A DNA stretch of 64,000 nucleotides from contig NZ_KK073874.1 in NCBI RefSeq assembly GCF_000585375.1, positions 1,178,001 through 1,242,000 on the forward strand. The letters are read 5' to 3'. The notes under the pieces are model-generated. The model was not told the origin of the DNA, searched no databases, and saw only the letters and a program-made list of their open reading frames with translations. The translations under genes and the position numbers were made by a program. Source of the DNA: Cryptosporangium arvum DSM 44712. Its GTDB lineage: Bacteria > Actinomycetota > Actinomycetes > Mycobacteriales > Cryptosporangiaceae. Positions 42,415 through 51,043 of this stretch are shown piece by piece. Position 1 is the first letter of the stretch. Each line of letters opens with the position of its first letter.

Positions 42415-43682
42415 GTGCGGTGGCTGCCACCCTCCGTGAGCTCGCGACGCTCGGTGCGACCGGGGCGCTGCACGTCGAGGCGTTCTCCGGTGCGGTGCTC
42501 TATCTCCAGGACGGGGCCGTCACCCACGTCGACGCCGGTTCCGCGCCCGGTATCGGAACGCTGCTCACCGCGTCCGGCCGGCTCTCGAAGGACGTCTGGG
42601 AATCCGTGCTCACGGTCGGTGGGCCGACCGGGAGGGTCGGCGCGCTGCTCGTCGAGCAGGGTTACCTGAGCCAGGGCGAACTGGAGCTCTGCGTCAACGG
42701 AGCGTTGTTCGACGCCGCGTACTTCGCGCTCACGCTCGAACCGACGTCGGTGAAGTTCGTCGAGGGCGAGCGGTCCTGGTTCGGCGGCGCGCTCCGCGTC
42801 GACGTCGAGCGGCTCGTGCGTGAGGTGACGCGCAGGCAGGACCAGCTGACCAGGGTCTTTCCCTCGTCGGAGTTCGACTCCGCGGCGCTCACGCTCGTCG
42901 CGCGGCTGCCCAAGGAGCAGATCGTCGTCGACGGCCTGCGCTGGGAGCTGCTGCTGAGCGCCGACGGGCGACGCACGCCGCTGGAACTCGCGCGGATGCT
43001 CGGCCGGGGCGGGTTCGCCACGCTCCTGGAGGTGCGCAGGCTCGCGGCGATCGGGCTCGCGTTGTCACCGTCGGCCACCGGCGCGGCGGCGCGTCCGGCC
43101 GTCACGCCGTACCGTCCGGCGGTCGGCAGCTCGGCGGTGAAGGCCAAGCCGGCGTCGACGAGTTCCACGTTGTCGGAGTTGTTCGGGCCCGGCGACCGGC
43201 GGGGTGCCGCCGAGCCCGTACCACCGGCGCGGGCCGGGGCCAGCGCACCTTCGGTCGGGGATGCCGAAGGTGCGCCGAGCTCCGCGCCCCTGCCCCGCCG
43301 AGTGAACGGCGCGGGCACGAACGGCACCGGCGTGACCGGCACCGGCACGAACGGCAGACCCGCGAACGGCGGATCCGCGAACGGGGCGGCCACGGCGAAA
43401 GCGCCGTTGCCGCCGCTGCCCCGGCGGGGAGACCCGATCGAGGCCGAGCCGGTGGCGGGGGAGCGCATCCAGCCGTTGCCGCCGCTGCCGAAACGGGTCC
43501 CGACGCGGGTCGTGCGACCGAGCCAGCAGGGCCGGGCGCCGCAGGAACCCGGAGACCCCGCACCCGCCCTGGTCGCGAGCCCCGGACCGCGGTGGCCGTC
43601 GCCGCCGCCGGAGATCTACGCCGAAGCGCCGTCGCTCTCCTCGCTGCGTCGATTCCGTGACGCGCTGCAGGAATTCTCCTGA
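42411..43682 (+). CDS. DUF4388-domain protein with long disordered C-terminus
   Basis: A 423-aa protein. Residues 1-110 match DUF4388 (LRELATLGATGALHVEAFSGAVLYLQDGAVTHVDAG), found beside GTPase-regulating and motility proteins. A second helical part reaches residue ~225 (winged-helix-like: LRWELLLSADGRRTPLELARMLGRGGFATLLEVRRLAAIGL). The rest is Pro/Ala/Gly/Asn-rich with NGT and PLPPLP(R/K)R repeats, which could be interaction motifs. Start overlaps the Roadblock gene by 4 bases. Confidence 0.8.
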   Translation: MSAVAATLRELATLGATGALHVEAFSGAVLYLQDGAVTHVDAGSAPGIGTLLTASGRLSKDVWESVLTVGGPTGRVGALLVEQGYLSQGELELCVNGALFDAAYFALTLEPTSVKFVEGERSWFGGALRVDVERLVREVTRRQDQLTRVFPSSEFDSAALTLVARLPKEQIVVDGLRWELLLSADGRRTPLELARMLGRGGFATLLEVRRLAAIGLALSPSATGAAARPAVTPYRPAVGSSAVKAKPASTSSTLSELFGPGDRRGAAEPVPPARAGASAPSVGDAEGAPSSAPLPRRVNGAGTNGTGVTGTGTNGRPANGGSANGAATAKAPLPPLPRRGDPIEAEPVAGERIQPLPPLPKRVPTRVVRPSQQGRAPQEPGDPAPALVASPGPRWPSPPPEIYAEAPSLSSLRRFRDALQEFS

Positions 43683-43723
43683 ACACCTTCGATCCGACGC
43701 CCGCTGACCGAGAAGGGAGACGC

Positions 43724-44134
43724 GTGGACAACCTCGAGCACGAAGTGATGACCGAGATCCGGGCCCTACGTGACCGGGTCCGGTTCGTGTCGGGCAGCCT
43801 CGTCTCCCGGGCCGACGGTCTCCTGATCGCGCACGACACGTTCGGCGTCCAGCCGGAGGGCATGGCCGCGCTCTCGGCGACCACGCTCGGGCTGTCCGAG
43901 CGGGTGGCGGTGGAGGCCGGGCACGGACGGTTCCAGGAAGCGCTGGTGCGTGGTGCGCACGGGTACGTGGTCACCTACGCCGCCGGCACCTACGCGGTGC
44001 TGACCGTGCTGGCCACCGCCGACACGAACCTCGGCCGTCTGCACCTCGAGGCCAGGGCGCTGGCCGATCGGGTCGGCGCGCTCGTGGACGCGGCGGAGGG
44101 CACCGCGCGCGGGACCCTGGGCGGTTGGCACTGA
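43724..44134 (+). CDS. Roadblock/LC7-domain protein (2)
   Basis: A 136-aa Roadblock protein: LRDRVRFVSGSLVSRADGLLIAHDTFGVQPEGMAALSATTLGLSERVA, HGYVVTYAAGTYAVLTVLATADTNLGRLHLEARALADRVG. Typical MglB/CvnB-like length. GTG start with GAAGGGAG upstream. Member of the same cluster as the DUF4388 gene. Confidence 0.88.
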   Translation: MDNLEHEVMTEIRALRDRVRFVSGSLVSRADGLLIAHDTFGVQPEGMAALSATTLGLSERVAVEAGHGRFQEALVRGAHGYVVTYAAGTYAVLTVLATADTNLGRLHLEARALADRVGALVDAAEGTARGTLGGWH

Positions 44135-44571
44135 ACAGCAACCGGTGGTGGGCGCGCGCCCGTGGACGGCATCGCCGTCGCACGGCGTCGGACGCCGAGC
44201 ACCCCCAGCTCACGGCTGATGCCGGCGTACTGAACGGCAGCGCGTCGGCGCCGTCGGGATCGGGGTCGGGCGGCTCGGCCACGGCCGAGGAGCGGTACGA
44301 CGCGGACGCCGAGTACCCCGTCTTCATCCGGGCGCCGGTCGACCAGGAGTACGCGGCCTCGTCACCGTTCCCGCCGGAGGCACCGCCGCCAAAGGCACCG
44401 CCGCCGGAGGCACCGCCGCCGAAGGCGCCACCGGCGGAGGCGCCACCGACGGAGGCTCGCGCCGCGCCGGCGCGAGCCGCGCCGGAGGAGGCGCGAATCG
44501 AACCGGTCGCCGATCGGACCGGCGACAGTAATGACAAGCACGACGAAACAGTACGAACAGGAGTAGAAGTA
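44125..44571 (+). other. In-frame open extension ahead of the third Roadblock-like gene
   Basis: Open in the frame of the following gene from a TTG at 44125 with no stop: basic start (RWWARARGRHRRR), acidic stretch, then PPEAPPPKA repeats. It has coding-like codon use but no good start, and a consensus ribosome site with ATG follows at its end. Either an N-terminal extension of the next protein made from a weak start, or a separate region joined by repeat growth. Confidence 0.45.
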
Positions 44572-44940
44572 ATGAACCTGGAAGCCTCGCTCAAGGAAGC
44601 CATGAACATCGAGGGTGCGATCGGCGTCGCGCTCATCGACTACAACAGCGGCATGCCGCTGGGCACCCTCACCTCGGTGTCCGACCTGGACCTCGACATC
44701 ATCGCCGCCGGCACCACCGACTTCGTCCGGGCGAAGATGCGCACGCTCGAGCTCATGCGTCTCGAGGAGCCGATCGAGGACATCCTGGTCACGCTGGTCA
44801 CCCAGTACCACGTGATCCGTCCGGTCACCTCGCGCTCGGGCAAGGGCCTGTTCATGTACCTGATGCTCGACAAGACCCGCGCCAACCTGGCCCTGGCCCG
44901 TCACAAGCTCACCCGCATCGAACGCGAACTCGAGGTCTGA
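44572..44940 (+). CDS. Roadblock/LC7-like protein (3)
   Basis: A 122-aa protein aligned with the product at 42013: MNLEASLKEAMNIEGAIGVALIDYNSGMPLGTL, then a longer middle helix and KGLFMYLMLDKTRANLALARHKLTRIERELEV. The ATG has AGGAG 8 bases upstream and coincides with the start of similarity, so I prefer it although the frame is open back to 44125 (a 271-aa form). Probably a scaffold or dimer partner of the other Roadblock proteins. No GTPase gene is in the cluster. Confidence 0.78.
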   Translation: MNLEASLKEAMNIEGAIGVALIDYNSGMPLGTLTSVSDLDLDIIAAGTTDFVRAKMRTLELMRLEEPIEDILVTLVTQYHVIRPVTSRSGKGLFMYLMLDKTRANLALARHKLTRIERELEV

Positions 44941-44968
44941 GCGGGCTCCAGGTCACTGCCAAATGACA

Positions 44969-45008
44969 ACAGCGATGCCCGGCAGCCTTGGCTGCCGGGC
45001 ATCGCTGT
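44969..45008. terminator. Bidirectional terminator after the Roadblock cluster
   Basis: A 17-18-bp stem (CAGCGATGCCCGGCAGC and its complement) with a 4-base loop, between convergent genes. Confidence 0.88.
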
Positions 45009-45009
45009 G

Positions 45010-45501
45010 TCACAGGACCTGCTGGCCGTACATCTCGCCCAGGGGGTCGGCGATGAGTTCGACGCGGGCGCCGTCGGGGTCGCGGAAGTAGACCGAGACC
45101 TCGCTGTGGACGGTGTGCTCGACGCCCGAGTCGGACAGCTTGCGCACCAGGTACTCCCACTTCTCCGGCTCGACCGAGATCGCCACGTGGTGCAGGCCGC
45201 CCAGCACCTCGGCGTACGGGCCGACGTCGAGCCCCGGGAAGTCGAAGAACGCCAGCAGGTTGCCGTTGCCGATGTCGAAGAAGAAGTGCGAAGAACCGGG
45301 GTAGTCACGGTTCTCGATCAGCTCGGTGAGCGGGAACTCGAGCAGGTCCTGGTAGAACCAGATCGTCCGCTCGACGCTGCTGCTGATCAGCGCGGTGTGG
45401 TGCAGACCCCGCGCCGACGAGGCCGGGCGCACGCCGTCGGGCTGCAAGTACGTGTCACGGAGCAACTCGCGCTGCTTCTCGATGGCTGCCAGGTCGGTCA
45501 T
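45010..45501 (-). CDS. VOC-family (glyoxalase/dioxygenase fold) protein
   Basis: A 163-aa protein with paired beta-alpha-beta-beta-beta units: GLHHTALISSSVERTIWFYQDLLEFPLTE, SSHFFFDIGNGNLLAFFDF, GGLHHVAISVEPEKWEYLVRKLSDSG, VYFRDPDGARVELIADP. His and Glu metal ligands are in place for a VOC metalloenzyme. ATG 45501 has GGAGG upstream. Substrate unknown. The pirin gene 11 bases upstream on the same strand suggests one operon. Confidence 0.88.
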   Translation of the reverse strand: MTDLAAIEKQRELLRDTYLQPDGVRPASSARGLHHTALISSSVERTIWFYQDLLEFPLTELIENRDYPGSSHFFFDIGNGNLLAFFDFPGLDVGPYAEVLGGLHHVAISVEPEKWEYLVRKLSDSGVEHTVHSEVSVYFRDPDGARVELIADPLGEMYGQQVL

Positions 45502-45511
45502 GTCTGCCTCC

Positions 45512-46234
45512 TCAGGCGGCGGGCGTCGCGTGCATCTCCCACACGAGTATCTCGGTTGCGCCGCTCGCGGTGACACGCTGGCCGCCGACCCCGGTGACCC
45601 GTGCGGCGTCGCCGCTGGTGAGCGAACCGGTGCTCTCGAGCTCCACCCCGCCGCGGGCGACGAACAGGTGCACGAACGGCGCGTCGGGCAGGAGCACGGA
45701 CTCGCCCGGCGTCAGCCGGGCCACGTGCAGCGCGGCGTCCCGCTGTGCGATCCGGATCGCGGCGGAGTGCCCAGGGCGACCGGACGCCACCGGGACCAGC
45801 CGGCCGTGCTGCAGCTCGTCGCCGATGTCGCGCTGTTCGTACCCGGGCTCGATCCCCGGGGTGTCGGGCAGCACCCAGGCCTGCACGAAGCGCACGGGCC
45901 GCGCGGAATCGTTCTTCTCCGAGTGCCGGATGCCGCTACCGGCGCTCATCCGCTGGGCCAGGCCGGGGTAGATCACGCCGGCGTGGCCGGCGGAGTCCTC
46001 GTGCACCAGCGACCCCTCCAGCACCCACGTCACGATTTCCATGTCGCGGTGCGGATGGGTGTCGAAGCCGGTGCCGGGCTGGACGACGTCCTCGTTGTGG
46101 ACGACGAGCACGCCGTGATGGGTATTGCCGGGGTCGTAGTGCGCGCCGAACGAGAACGATCGTTTCGACTCCAGCCACGCACTGCCGGCCCGGTTCCGGG
46201 ATGCGGACGGACGCACGTCGACCTGTTGGTGCAT
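45512..46234 (-). CDS. Pirin-family bicupin protein
   Basis: A 240-aa pirin: FGAHYDPGNTHHGVLVVHNEDVVQPGTGFDTHPHRDMEIVTWVLEGSLVHEDS with the His and Glu metal ligands, then MSAGSGIRHSEKN. Some pirins are quercetinases or redox sensors. Likely co-transcribed with the VOC gene downstream. Confidence 0.93.
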   Translation of the reverse strand: MHQQVDVRPSASRNRAGSAWLESKRSFSFGAHYDPGNTHHGVLVVHNEDVVQPGTGFDTHPHRDMEIVTWVLEGSLVHEDSAGHAGVIYPGLAQRMSAGSGIRHSEKNDSARPVRFVQAWVLPDTPGIEPGYEQRDIGDELQHGRLVPVASGRPGHSAAIRIAQRDAALHVARLTPGESVLLPDAPFVHLFVARGGVELESTGSLTSGDAARVTGVGGQRVTASGATEILVWEMHATPAA

Positions 46235-46257
46235 GCGTCCATCCTCCCCGGTGCCGG

Positions 46258-46818
46258 TCAGGCGTTCTTGATCGCCGAGACCTCGAACTCCAGCGTGATC
46301 TTGTCGCTGACGAGCACGCCACCGGTCTCGAGCGCGGCGTTCCAGGTGATGCCGAAGTCCTGACGGTTGATCGTGACCGAGCCCTCGAAGCCGATCCGGA
46401 CGTTGCCGAACGGGTCCTTCGCGGCGCCCTCGAACGCGAACGGGATCGTGAGGGACTTCGTCACGCCCTTGATCGTCAGGTCGCCGGTCACCTCGTAGTT
46501 GTCGGCGTCGACGGCCTGGACGGCGGTCGTGACGAACGTGATCTCCGGGTAGGTCTCCGGGTCGAGGAAGTCGTTCGTGCGCAGGTGACCGTCGCGCTGC
46601 TCGTTGCGGGTGTCGATGCTCGCGGTCTTGATCGTGACCTTGGCCGACGACTTCTCCGGGTTGTCACCGTCGACGACGGCCGAGCCCTCGAACTCGTTGA
46701 ACGAGCCGCGGACCTTGGTGACCATCGCGTGCCGGGCGACGAAGCCGATCCGGGTGTGCGTCGGGTCGAGCGTGTACTCGCCGGTCAGGTCGGTCAGGGT
46801 GAAGGCAGGGGCGGTCAT
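46258..46818 (-). CDS. YceI-family protein
   Basis: A 186-aa YceI-like lipocalin-fold protein: YTLDPTHTRIGFVARHAMVTKVRGSFNEFEGSAVVDG, RTNDFLDPETYPEITFVTT, VTGDLTIKGVTKSLTIPF, GSVTINRQDFGI, LVSDKITLEFEVSA. Members bind isoprenoid/polyisoprenoid-like lipids. Unlike Gram-negative YceI no signal peptide is present, so cytoplasmic. GAGGAG before ATG 46818. Divergent from a marR gene, the usual arrangement for this pair. Confidence 0.95.
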   Translation of the reverse strand: MTAPAFTLTDLTGEYTLDPTHTRIGFVARHAMVTKVRGSFNEFEGSAVVDGDNPEKSSAKVTIKTASIDTRNEQRDGHLRTNDFLDPETYPEITFVTTAVQAVDADNYEVTGDLTIKGVTKSLTIPFAFEGAAKDPFGNVRIGFEGSVTINRQDFGITWNAALETGGVLVSDKITLEFEVSAIKNA

Positions 46819-46856
46819 GGATTGCTCCTCGGGGAGAACTTGTTGATGCTTCAAGT

Positions 46857-46886
46857 ACGCTAGGCCGAACTTGGATGATGTGTCAA
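46857..46886 (-). promoter_or_regulatory. Promoter of the yceI-like gene overlapping a probable MarR site
   Basis: Minus strand: -35 TTGACA (46886-46881), 18-base spacer, -10 TAGCGT (46862-46857). ACTTG/CAAGT half-sites occur at 46839-46855 and 46869-46873, within and beside the promoter, as expected for the divergent MarR regulator. Confidence 0.6.
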
Positions 46887-46910
46887 CTATTCCCGGGTAA
46901 AGTGATCGGC

Positions 46911-47414
46911 ATGACCGACCCCCGGTGGCTCGACGCCGACGAACAGCGGGCTTGGCGCCGGTATTTGCGCATGCACGCCGAGCTCACGACCCGGCTGGCA
47001 CGCCAGCTCCAATCCGAGTCCGACCTCTCGCTCGCCGACTTCGAGGTCCTGGTGAACCTCACCGACGTGCCCGAGGGGCGGATCCGCGTCACGGAACTGG
47101 CCAAGTCGCTCCAGTGGGAGAAGAGCCGTCTGTCTCATCACTTTTCGCGCATGGAGAAGCGCGGTTTAGTAGTTCGCGAAGATTGTCCGAGTGATGCTCG
47201 CGGCGCGTTCGTCGTCCTCACCCCGCACGGCCGGGCGACGATCGAGGCCGCTGCCCCCGGGCACGTGGAGACCGTACGCAGCCTGATGTTCGACGGTCTG
47301 ACCGACGAGCAGGTCGACGCCCTCGAATCCATCGCCGACGTCGTTCTCGATCGCATCGAGCGCGCCGACGCCGGCGCCCTGCGTTCTGCGCCACCCGGAG
47401 CCGCCGGGGCATGA
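46911..47414 (+). CDS. MarR-family transcriptional regulator
   Basis: A 167-aa regulator: ADFEVLVNLTDVPEGRIRVTELAKSLQWEKSRLSHHFSRMEKRGLV and wing REDCPSDARGAFVVLTPHGRATIE. ATG 46911 begins at MTDPRWLDADEQRAW, conserved in regulators next to yceI; a further ATG 36 bases upstream is less likely. Probably represses the divergent yceI-like gene and itself. Confidence 0.92.
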   Translation: MTDPRWLDADEQRAWRRYLRMHAELTTRLARQLQSESDLSLADFEVLVNLTDVPEGRIRVTELAKSLQWEKSRLSHHFSRMEKRGLVVREDCPSDARGAFVVLTPHGRATIEAAAPGHVETVRSLMFDGLTDEQVDALESIADVVLDRIERADAGALRSAPPGAAGA

Positions 47415-47463
47415 TGGGCGTAGGGCGCCGGGGCCGGGGTGGCGCCGACGAGAGGAGCGGTTG

Positions 47464-48462
47464 GTGCTGAAGTTCGGGTACAAGGCGTCGGCGGAGCAGT
47501 TCGGTCCGCGTGAGTTGCTCGACTACGCCGTCCACGCCGAGAAGGTCGGCTTCGATTCGGTCTGGGTCTCCGACCACCTCCAGCCGTGGCGTCACGACGG
47601 GGGCCACGCGCCCAACGCGATCGCCTGGCTCGGTGCGCTCGGTGCGAGCACCGAGCGGGTGCAGATGGGCACCAGCGTGCTGACCCCGACGTTCCGCTAC
47701 CACCCGGGCCTGATCGCGCAGGTCTTCGCGACGCTCGGGCTGCTCTACCCGGAGCGGGTGATCCTCGGGGTCGGCTCGGGTGAGTCGATGAACGAGGTGC
47801 CGCTCGGCGTCGAGTGGCCGGACAACAAGGAGCGGTTCGCCCGGCTCAAGGAAGCCATCGAGATCATCAAGCTGCTCTGGTCGGAAGACCGGGTCGACTA
47901 CCAGGGCCAGTTCTGGAGCCTCGACAAGGCGACGATCTACGACAAGCCGTCGACGCCGGTGCCGCTCTACGTCGCCGGGTCCGGCCCGGCGGCGACGCGG
48001 ATGGCCGGGCGGATCGGCGACGGGTACATCACGACGTCGGGCAAGGCGCCCGAGCTTTACACCGACAAGCTGCTCCCGGCCCTGAACGAGGGCGCGGAGA
48101 AGGCCGGCCGTGACGTCAAGAACCTGGATCTGATGATCGAGGTGAAGGTCTCGTTCGACCCGGATCGCGCGAAGGCGCTGGAGGACACCCGGTTCTGGGG
48201 CGCGCTGGCGCTGAAGCCGGAGGAGAAGAGCGACGTCGAGGACCCGATCGAGATGCAGCGGCTGGCCGACGCGCTGCCCACCGAGCGCACCGCGTCGCGG
48301 TTCATCGTCTCGGACGAGCCGGAGGAGCACGTCGCGGCGATCAAGCGCTACATCGACCTGGGCTTCACCCACCTCGTCTTCCACGCGCCCGGCCCCGACC
48401 AGGCGCGTTTCCTCGATCTGTACGGCGAGAGGATCCTCCCGCTCCTGCGTAAGCAGGGCTGA
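47464..48462 (+). CDS. fgd: F420-dependent glucose-6-phosphate dehydrogenase
   Basis: A 332-aa luciferase-fold oxidoreductase that oxidises glucose-6-phosphate with coenzyme F420. It keeps diagnostic FGD blocks: LKFGYKASAEQFGPREL, SDHLQPWRHDGGHAP, TSVLTPTFRYHPGLIAQ, ILGVGSGESMNEV, DGYITTSGKAPELYTDKL, RFWGALAL, DPIEMQRLADALP, HLVFHAPGPDQARFLDL. GTG 47464 is placed best after GAGGAG; TTG 47461 would add one residue. Shows the organism makes F420. Confidence 0.93.
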   Translation: MLKFGYKASAEQFGPRELLDYAVHAEKVGFDSVWVSDHLQPWRHDGGHAPNAIAWLGALGASTERVQMGTSVLTPTFRYHPGLIAQVFATLGLLYPERVILGVGSGESMNEVPLGVEWPDNKERFARLKEAIEIIKLLWSEDRVDYQGQFWSLDKATIYDKPSTPVPLYVAGSGPAATRMAGRIGDGYITTSGKAPELYTDKLLPALNEGAEKAGRDVKNLDLMIEVKVSFDPDRAKALEDTRFWGALALKPEEKSDVEDPIEMQRLADALPTERTASRFIVSDEPEEHVAAIKRYIDLGFTHLVFHAPGPDQARFLDLYGERILPLLRKQG

Positions 48463-48653
48463 CCGTTCGTCCACTGTGCCGGCGCGGTTGATCGCGCCGG
48501 TCCGGGGGAATGACCCTCGTCACTTCCGCACGTGATGAGTGTTGCCGGGTGATGCGTCGTCCTGCCATGGGAACGTGCCTTCGCCGGTTACATTCAGACG
48601 TCGGAGTCGCACTCAATGTGGCCCTCGGGCGACATCTGATCGAGGTGAGGGGC

Positions 48654-50822
48654 GTGAGCGACGCGCGTCGGCGATTCGTGATCTCGCACGTCGGCCGGGA
48701 TCGGCCGTGGGCGGAGTGGATCGCGGCCCGACTCGCGGACGCCGGAGCGCCCGGGAGCGTCGAAGTCCGGCTGGCCGGGTGGCGATGGGACACCGGCCAG
48801 CCGTTGACCGAGGCCCTGCGCAGCTGCTTCCTCGACGCCGAGGCGCCGGTCGAGCGGGCCGTGCTGCTGTTCTCGGCCTCGCTGCTGGAGGCCTCCGAGT
48901 ACGTCGACGACACGAAAGCCGATCTGTCGCTGCTCGGCAAGGTCGTCCCGGTGCGGGTGGAGCCCGTCGCGCTGCCGGAGCCGTGGTCGGGCGTCAGCGG
49001 GCCGACCCTCTACGACGCCCCGCCCGCGGCCGCCGCCGACCGGGTGGTCGCGGCCGTGCTCGGGCGTTCGGCGGCGCCAGCCCCGCCCCGGCTGCCGGGG
49101 TACCGGCCCGACGTGTGGAACGTCCCCGCGCGCGACGGTGTGTTCGTCGGGCGCGACGACGCGTTGATCGGTCTTCGTACGGCGCTGAGCGCGGACGGGC
49201 GCGTCGCGGTCGAGGGGCGGTTCGGGATGGGCGGGGTCGGCAAGACCCGGCTCGCGCTGGAGTACGCGCACCGGTTCGGGGCCGACTACGACCTGGTCTG
49301 GTGGATCCCGGCCGACCGCCCGGTGCTGGTCGGCGACCAGTTCGCGGCGCTGGCGGTCCGTCTGGGCCTGGTCGGCCCGGCGACCGACACCGGCACCGCG
49401 GCCACCGTGGCGCGCACGTACCTGCGTCGCAACACCAAGTGGCTGGTGGTGTTCGACAACGCGGAGTCCGCGGAGGCGCTGGCGCCGTGGCTGCCCGGCG
49501 GGGACGGTCACACGATCATCACCTCGCGCACCTCGGGGTGGGCGCCGGTCGCGTCGACGCTCGAAGTCGACCTGTTCAGCCGGGCCGAGTCGATCCAGTT
49601 GCTGCGCAGCCACGACCCGGGGCTGAGCGGGATGGAGGCCGGTCGGCTGGCTCCGGTGCTCGGTGACCTGCCGCTGGCCGCCGTGCTCGCGGCCGGCTAC
49701 CTGGTGGAGACCGACACCCGGCCCGGCGACTACCTCACCGAGCTCGCCCAGCACGTCGCGCACGTGCTCGACGAGCAGCGGTCGGTCAACTATCCGCACG
49801 CGCTGGCCGGCGCGATCTCGACCGTGACGAGCTGGCTGGCCAACCGCGACCCGGTCGCGCTGGCGCTGGTACGGGTCTGCGCGTTCCTCGCGCCGCGGCC
49901 GATCCCCGTCGGCCTGCTCGGCCTCGCCGATCCGAACCTGTCCGACGAGGTGGACCGCTGGTTCCGCACGCATCCGCTGGCCGCCCTCGAAGGCATCGCC
50001 GACGGCAGCGGCCTGCTCGAACGGAGCGTCGACCGGCTGCAGCGGCTCGGGCTGGTCCACGTGGAACGGCGCAGCCAGTTCGGGATCGCGATCGAGGATC
50101 CGCTCAACGGCGCGCACGGCGTGGTGGCGCTGCACCGGCTGGTCGCCGCGCTCCTGCGTGACCAGCTCGGGGCCGACCGCCGGGAAGCGGTCCGCGCCCA
50201 CGTCGACGGTCTGCTCGCCGCGGCCGACCCGGGCGACCCCACCGACCCGCGGCGCTGGCCCGCCTGGGCGCAGCTGCTCCCGCACCTCTACGCGGCCGAC
50301 CCGGCGCACTCCGACCACAGCGGACTGCGCGCGAGCGCGGTCTCGGCGGCGCGGGTGCTGCTCTCCCGCGGCGACGTCCGGTCGGCCCGCGACCTGGCCG
50401 ACCAGCTGCACCGCCGCTGGCGCGACCGGCTCGGCCCCGACGACGAGGACACCCTGCGCGCCGCGCGCTGCCTGGCGCAGACCCTGCGGACGCTCGGCCG
50501 GTTCGAGGCCGCGCAGGAACTCGACGCCGACCGGCTGCGCCGCCGCCGCGAGGCGCTCGGCGAGGACCACTCCGACAGCCTGTCGGCCGCCACCGATCTC
50601 GCCGACGACGCGTGGGGGCTCGGCGACGTCGGTCTCGCGCGCCGGCTCGACGAGGAGATCCTCGCGCGCCGCCGCCGGGTGCTCGGCGAGTCGCATCCCA
50701 GCGCGATCGAGTCCGCGCGCCGGCTCGCGCGTGACCTCGCCGCGCTGGGTGAGGCGAAACGAGCCGAAGAGTTGCGCACCTGGGTGGAACACACCGAGAC
50801 CACGCGTCGCGACGCCGGCTGA
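48654..50822 (+). CDS. TIR-like / NB-ARC / TPR STAND protein
   Basis: A 722-aa multidomain NTPase. Residues 1-120: TIR-like domain (RRFVISHVGRDRPWAEWIAARL, GWRWDTGQPL, VLLFSASLLEASEY). Residues ~165-440: NB-ARC ATPase with Walker A FGMGGVGKTRLALEYAHRF, Walker B WLVVFDNAES, TIITSRTSGW and GDLPLAAVLAAGYL. Residues ~580-722: tetratricopeptide repeats (TLRAARCLAQTLRTLGRFEAAQELDADRLRRRREALGEDHSDSL). STAND proteins of this build act as signal sensors, some in phage defence. Start GTG 48654 is chosen from GAGGTGAGG upstream and domain onset; the frame is open to 48510. Confidence 0.88.
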   Translation: MSDARRRFVISHVGRDRPWAEWIAARLADAGAPGSVEVRLAGWRWDTGQPLTEALRSCFLDAEAPVERAVLLFSASLLEASEYVDDTKADLSLLGKVVPVRVEPVALPEPWSGVSGPTLYDAPPAAAADRVVAAVLGRSAAPAPPRLPGYRPDVWNVPARDGVFVGRDDALIGLRTALSADGRVAVEGRFGMGGVGKTRLALEYAHRFGADYDLVWWIPADRPVLVGDQFAALAVRLGLVGPATDTGTAATVARTYLRRNTKWLVVFDNAESAEALAPWLPGGDGHTIITSRTSGWAPVASTLEVDLFSRAESIQLLRSHDPGLSGMEAGRLAPVLGDLPLAAVLAAGYLVETDTRPGDYLTELAQHVAHVLDEQRSVNYPHALAGAISTVTSWLANRDPVALALVRVCAFLAPRPIPVGLLGLADPNLSDEVDRWFRTHPLAALEGIADGSGLLERSVDRLQRLGLVHVERRSQFGIAIEDPLNGAHGVVALHRLVAALLRDQLGADRREAVRAHVDGLLAAADPGDPTDPRRWPAWAQLLPHLYAADPAHSDHSGLRASAVSAARVLLSRGDVRSARDLADQLHRRWRDRLGPDDEDTLRAARCLAQTLRTLGRFEAAQELDADRLRRRREALGEDHSDSLSAATDLADDAWGLGDVGLARRLDEEILARRRRVLGESHPSAIESARRLARDLAALGEAKRAEELRTWVEHTETTRRDAG

Positions 50823-50854
50823 ATTACGTCGCGTCGATAAGGTAAAGATAAGCT

Positions 50855-50872
50855 GTATCGGTTCTCCGATAC
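50855..50872 (+). terminator. Hairpin after the STAND gene
   Basis: GTATCGG-TTCT-CCGATAC, a perfect 7-bp stem 32 bases after the stop. The remaining ~170 bases to the next gene are relatively AT-rich and should hold the promoter of the FAAL-PKS-AccD operon. Confidence 0.55.
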
Positions 50873-51043
50873 CGTCGGTAACTATTTAGCGGCGCGCGAA
50901 TAGCCCTCTGACCTGCGGCTTAGCGCGATTGTGTCGCCGGTGACAATTTCCCCGGTACGGGTGCTCAATTTCGTTTGTTCGGCGTTGTCAATGGTCGATG
51001 GCGTAATACGGTGGCCGGACTCTTTGCTTTCGAGGGAGTCCGG

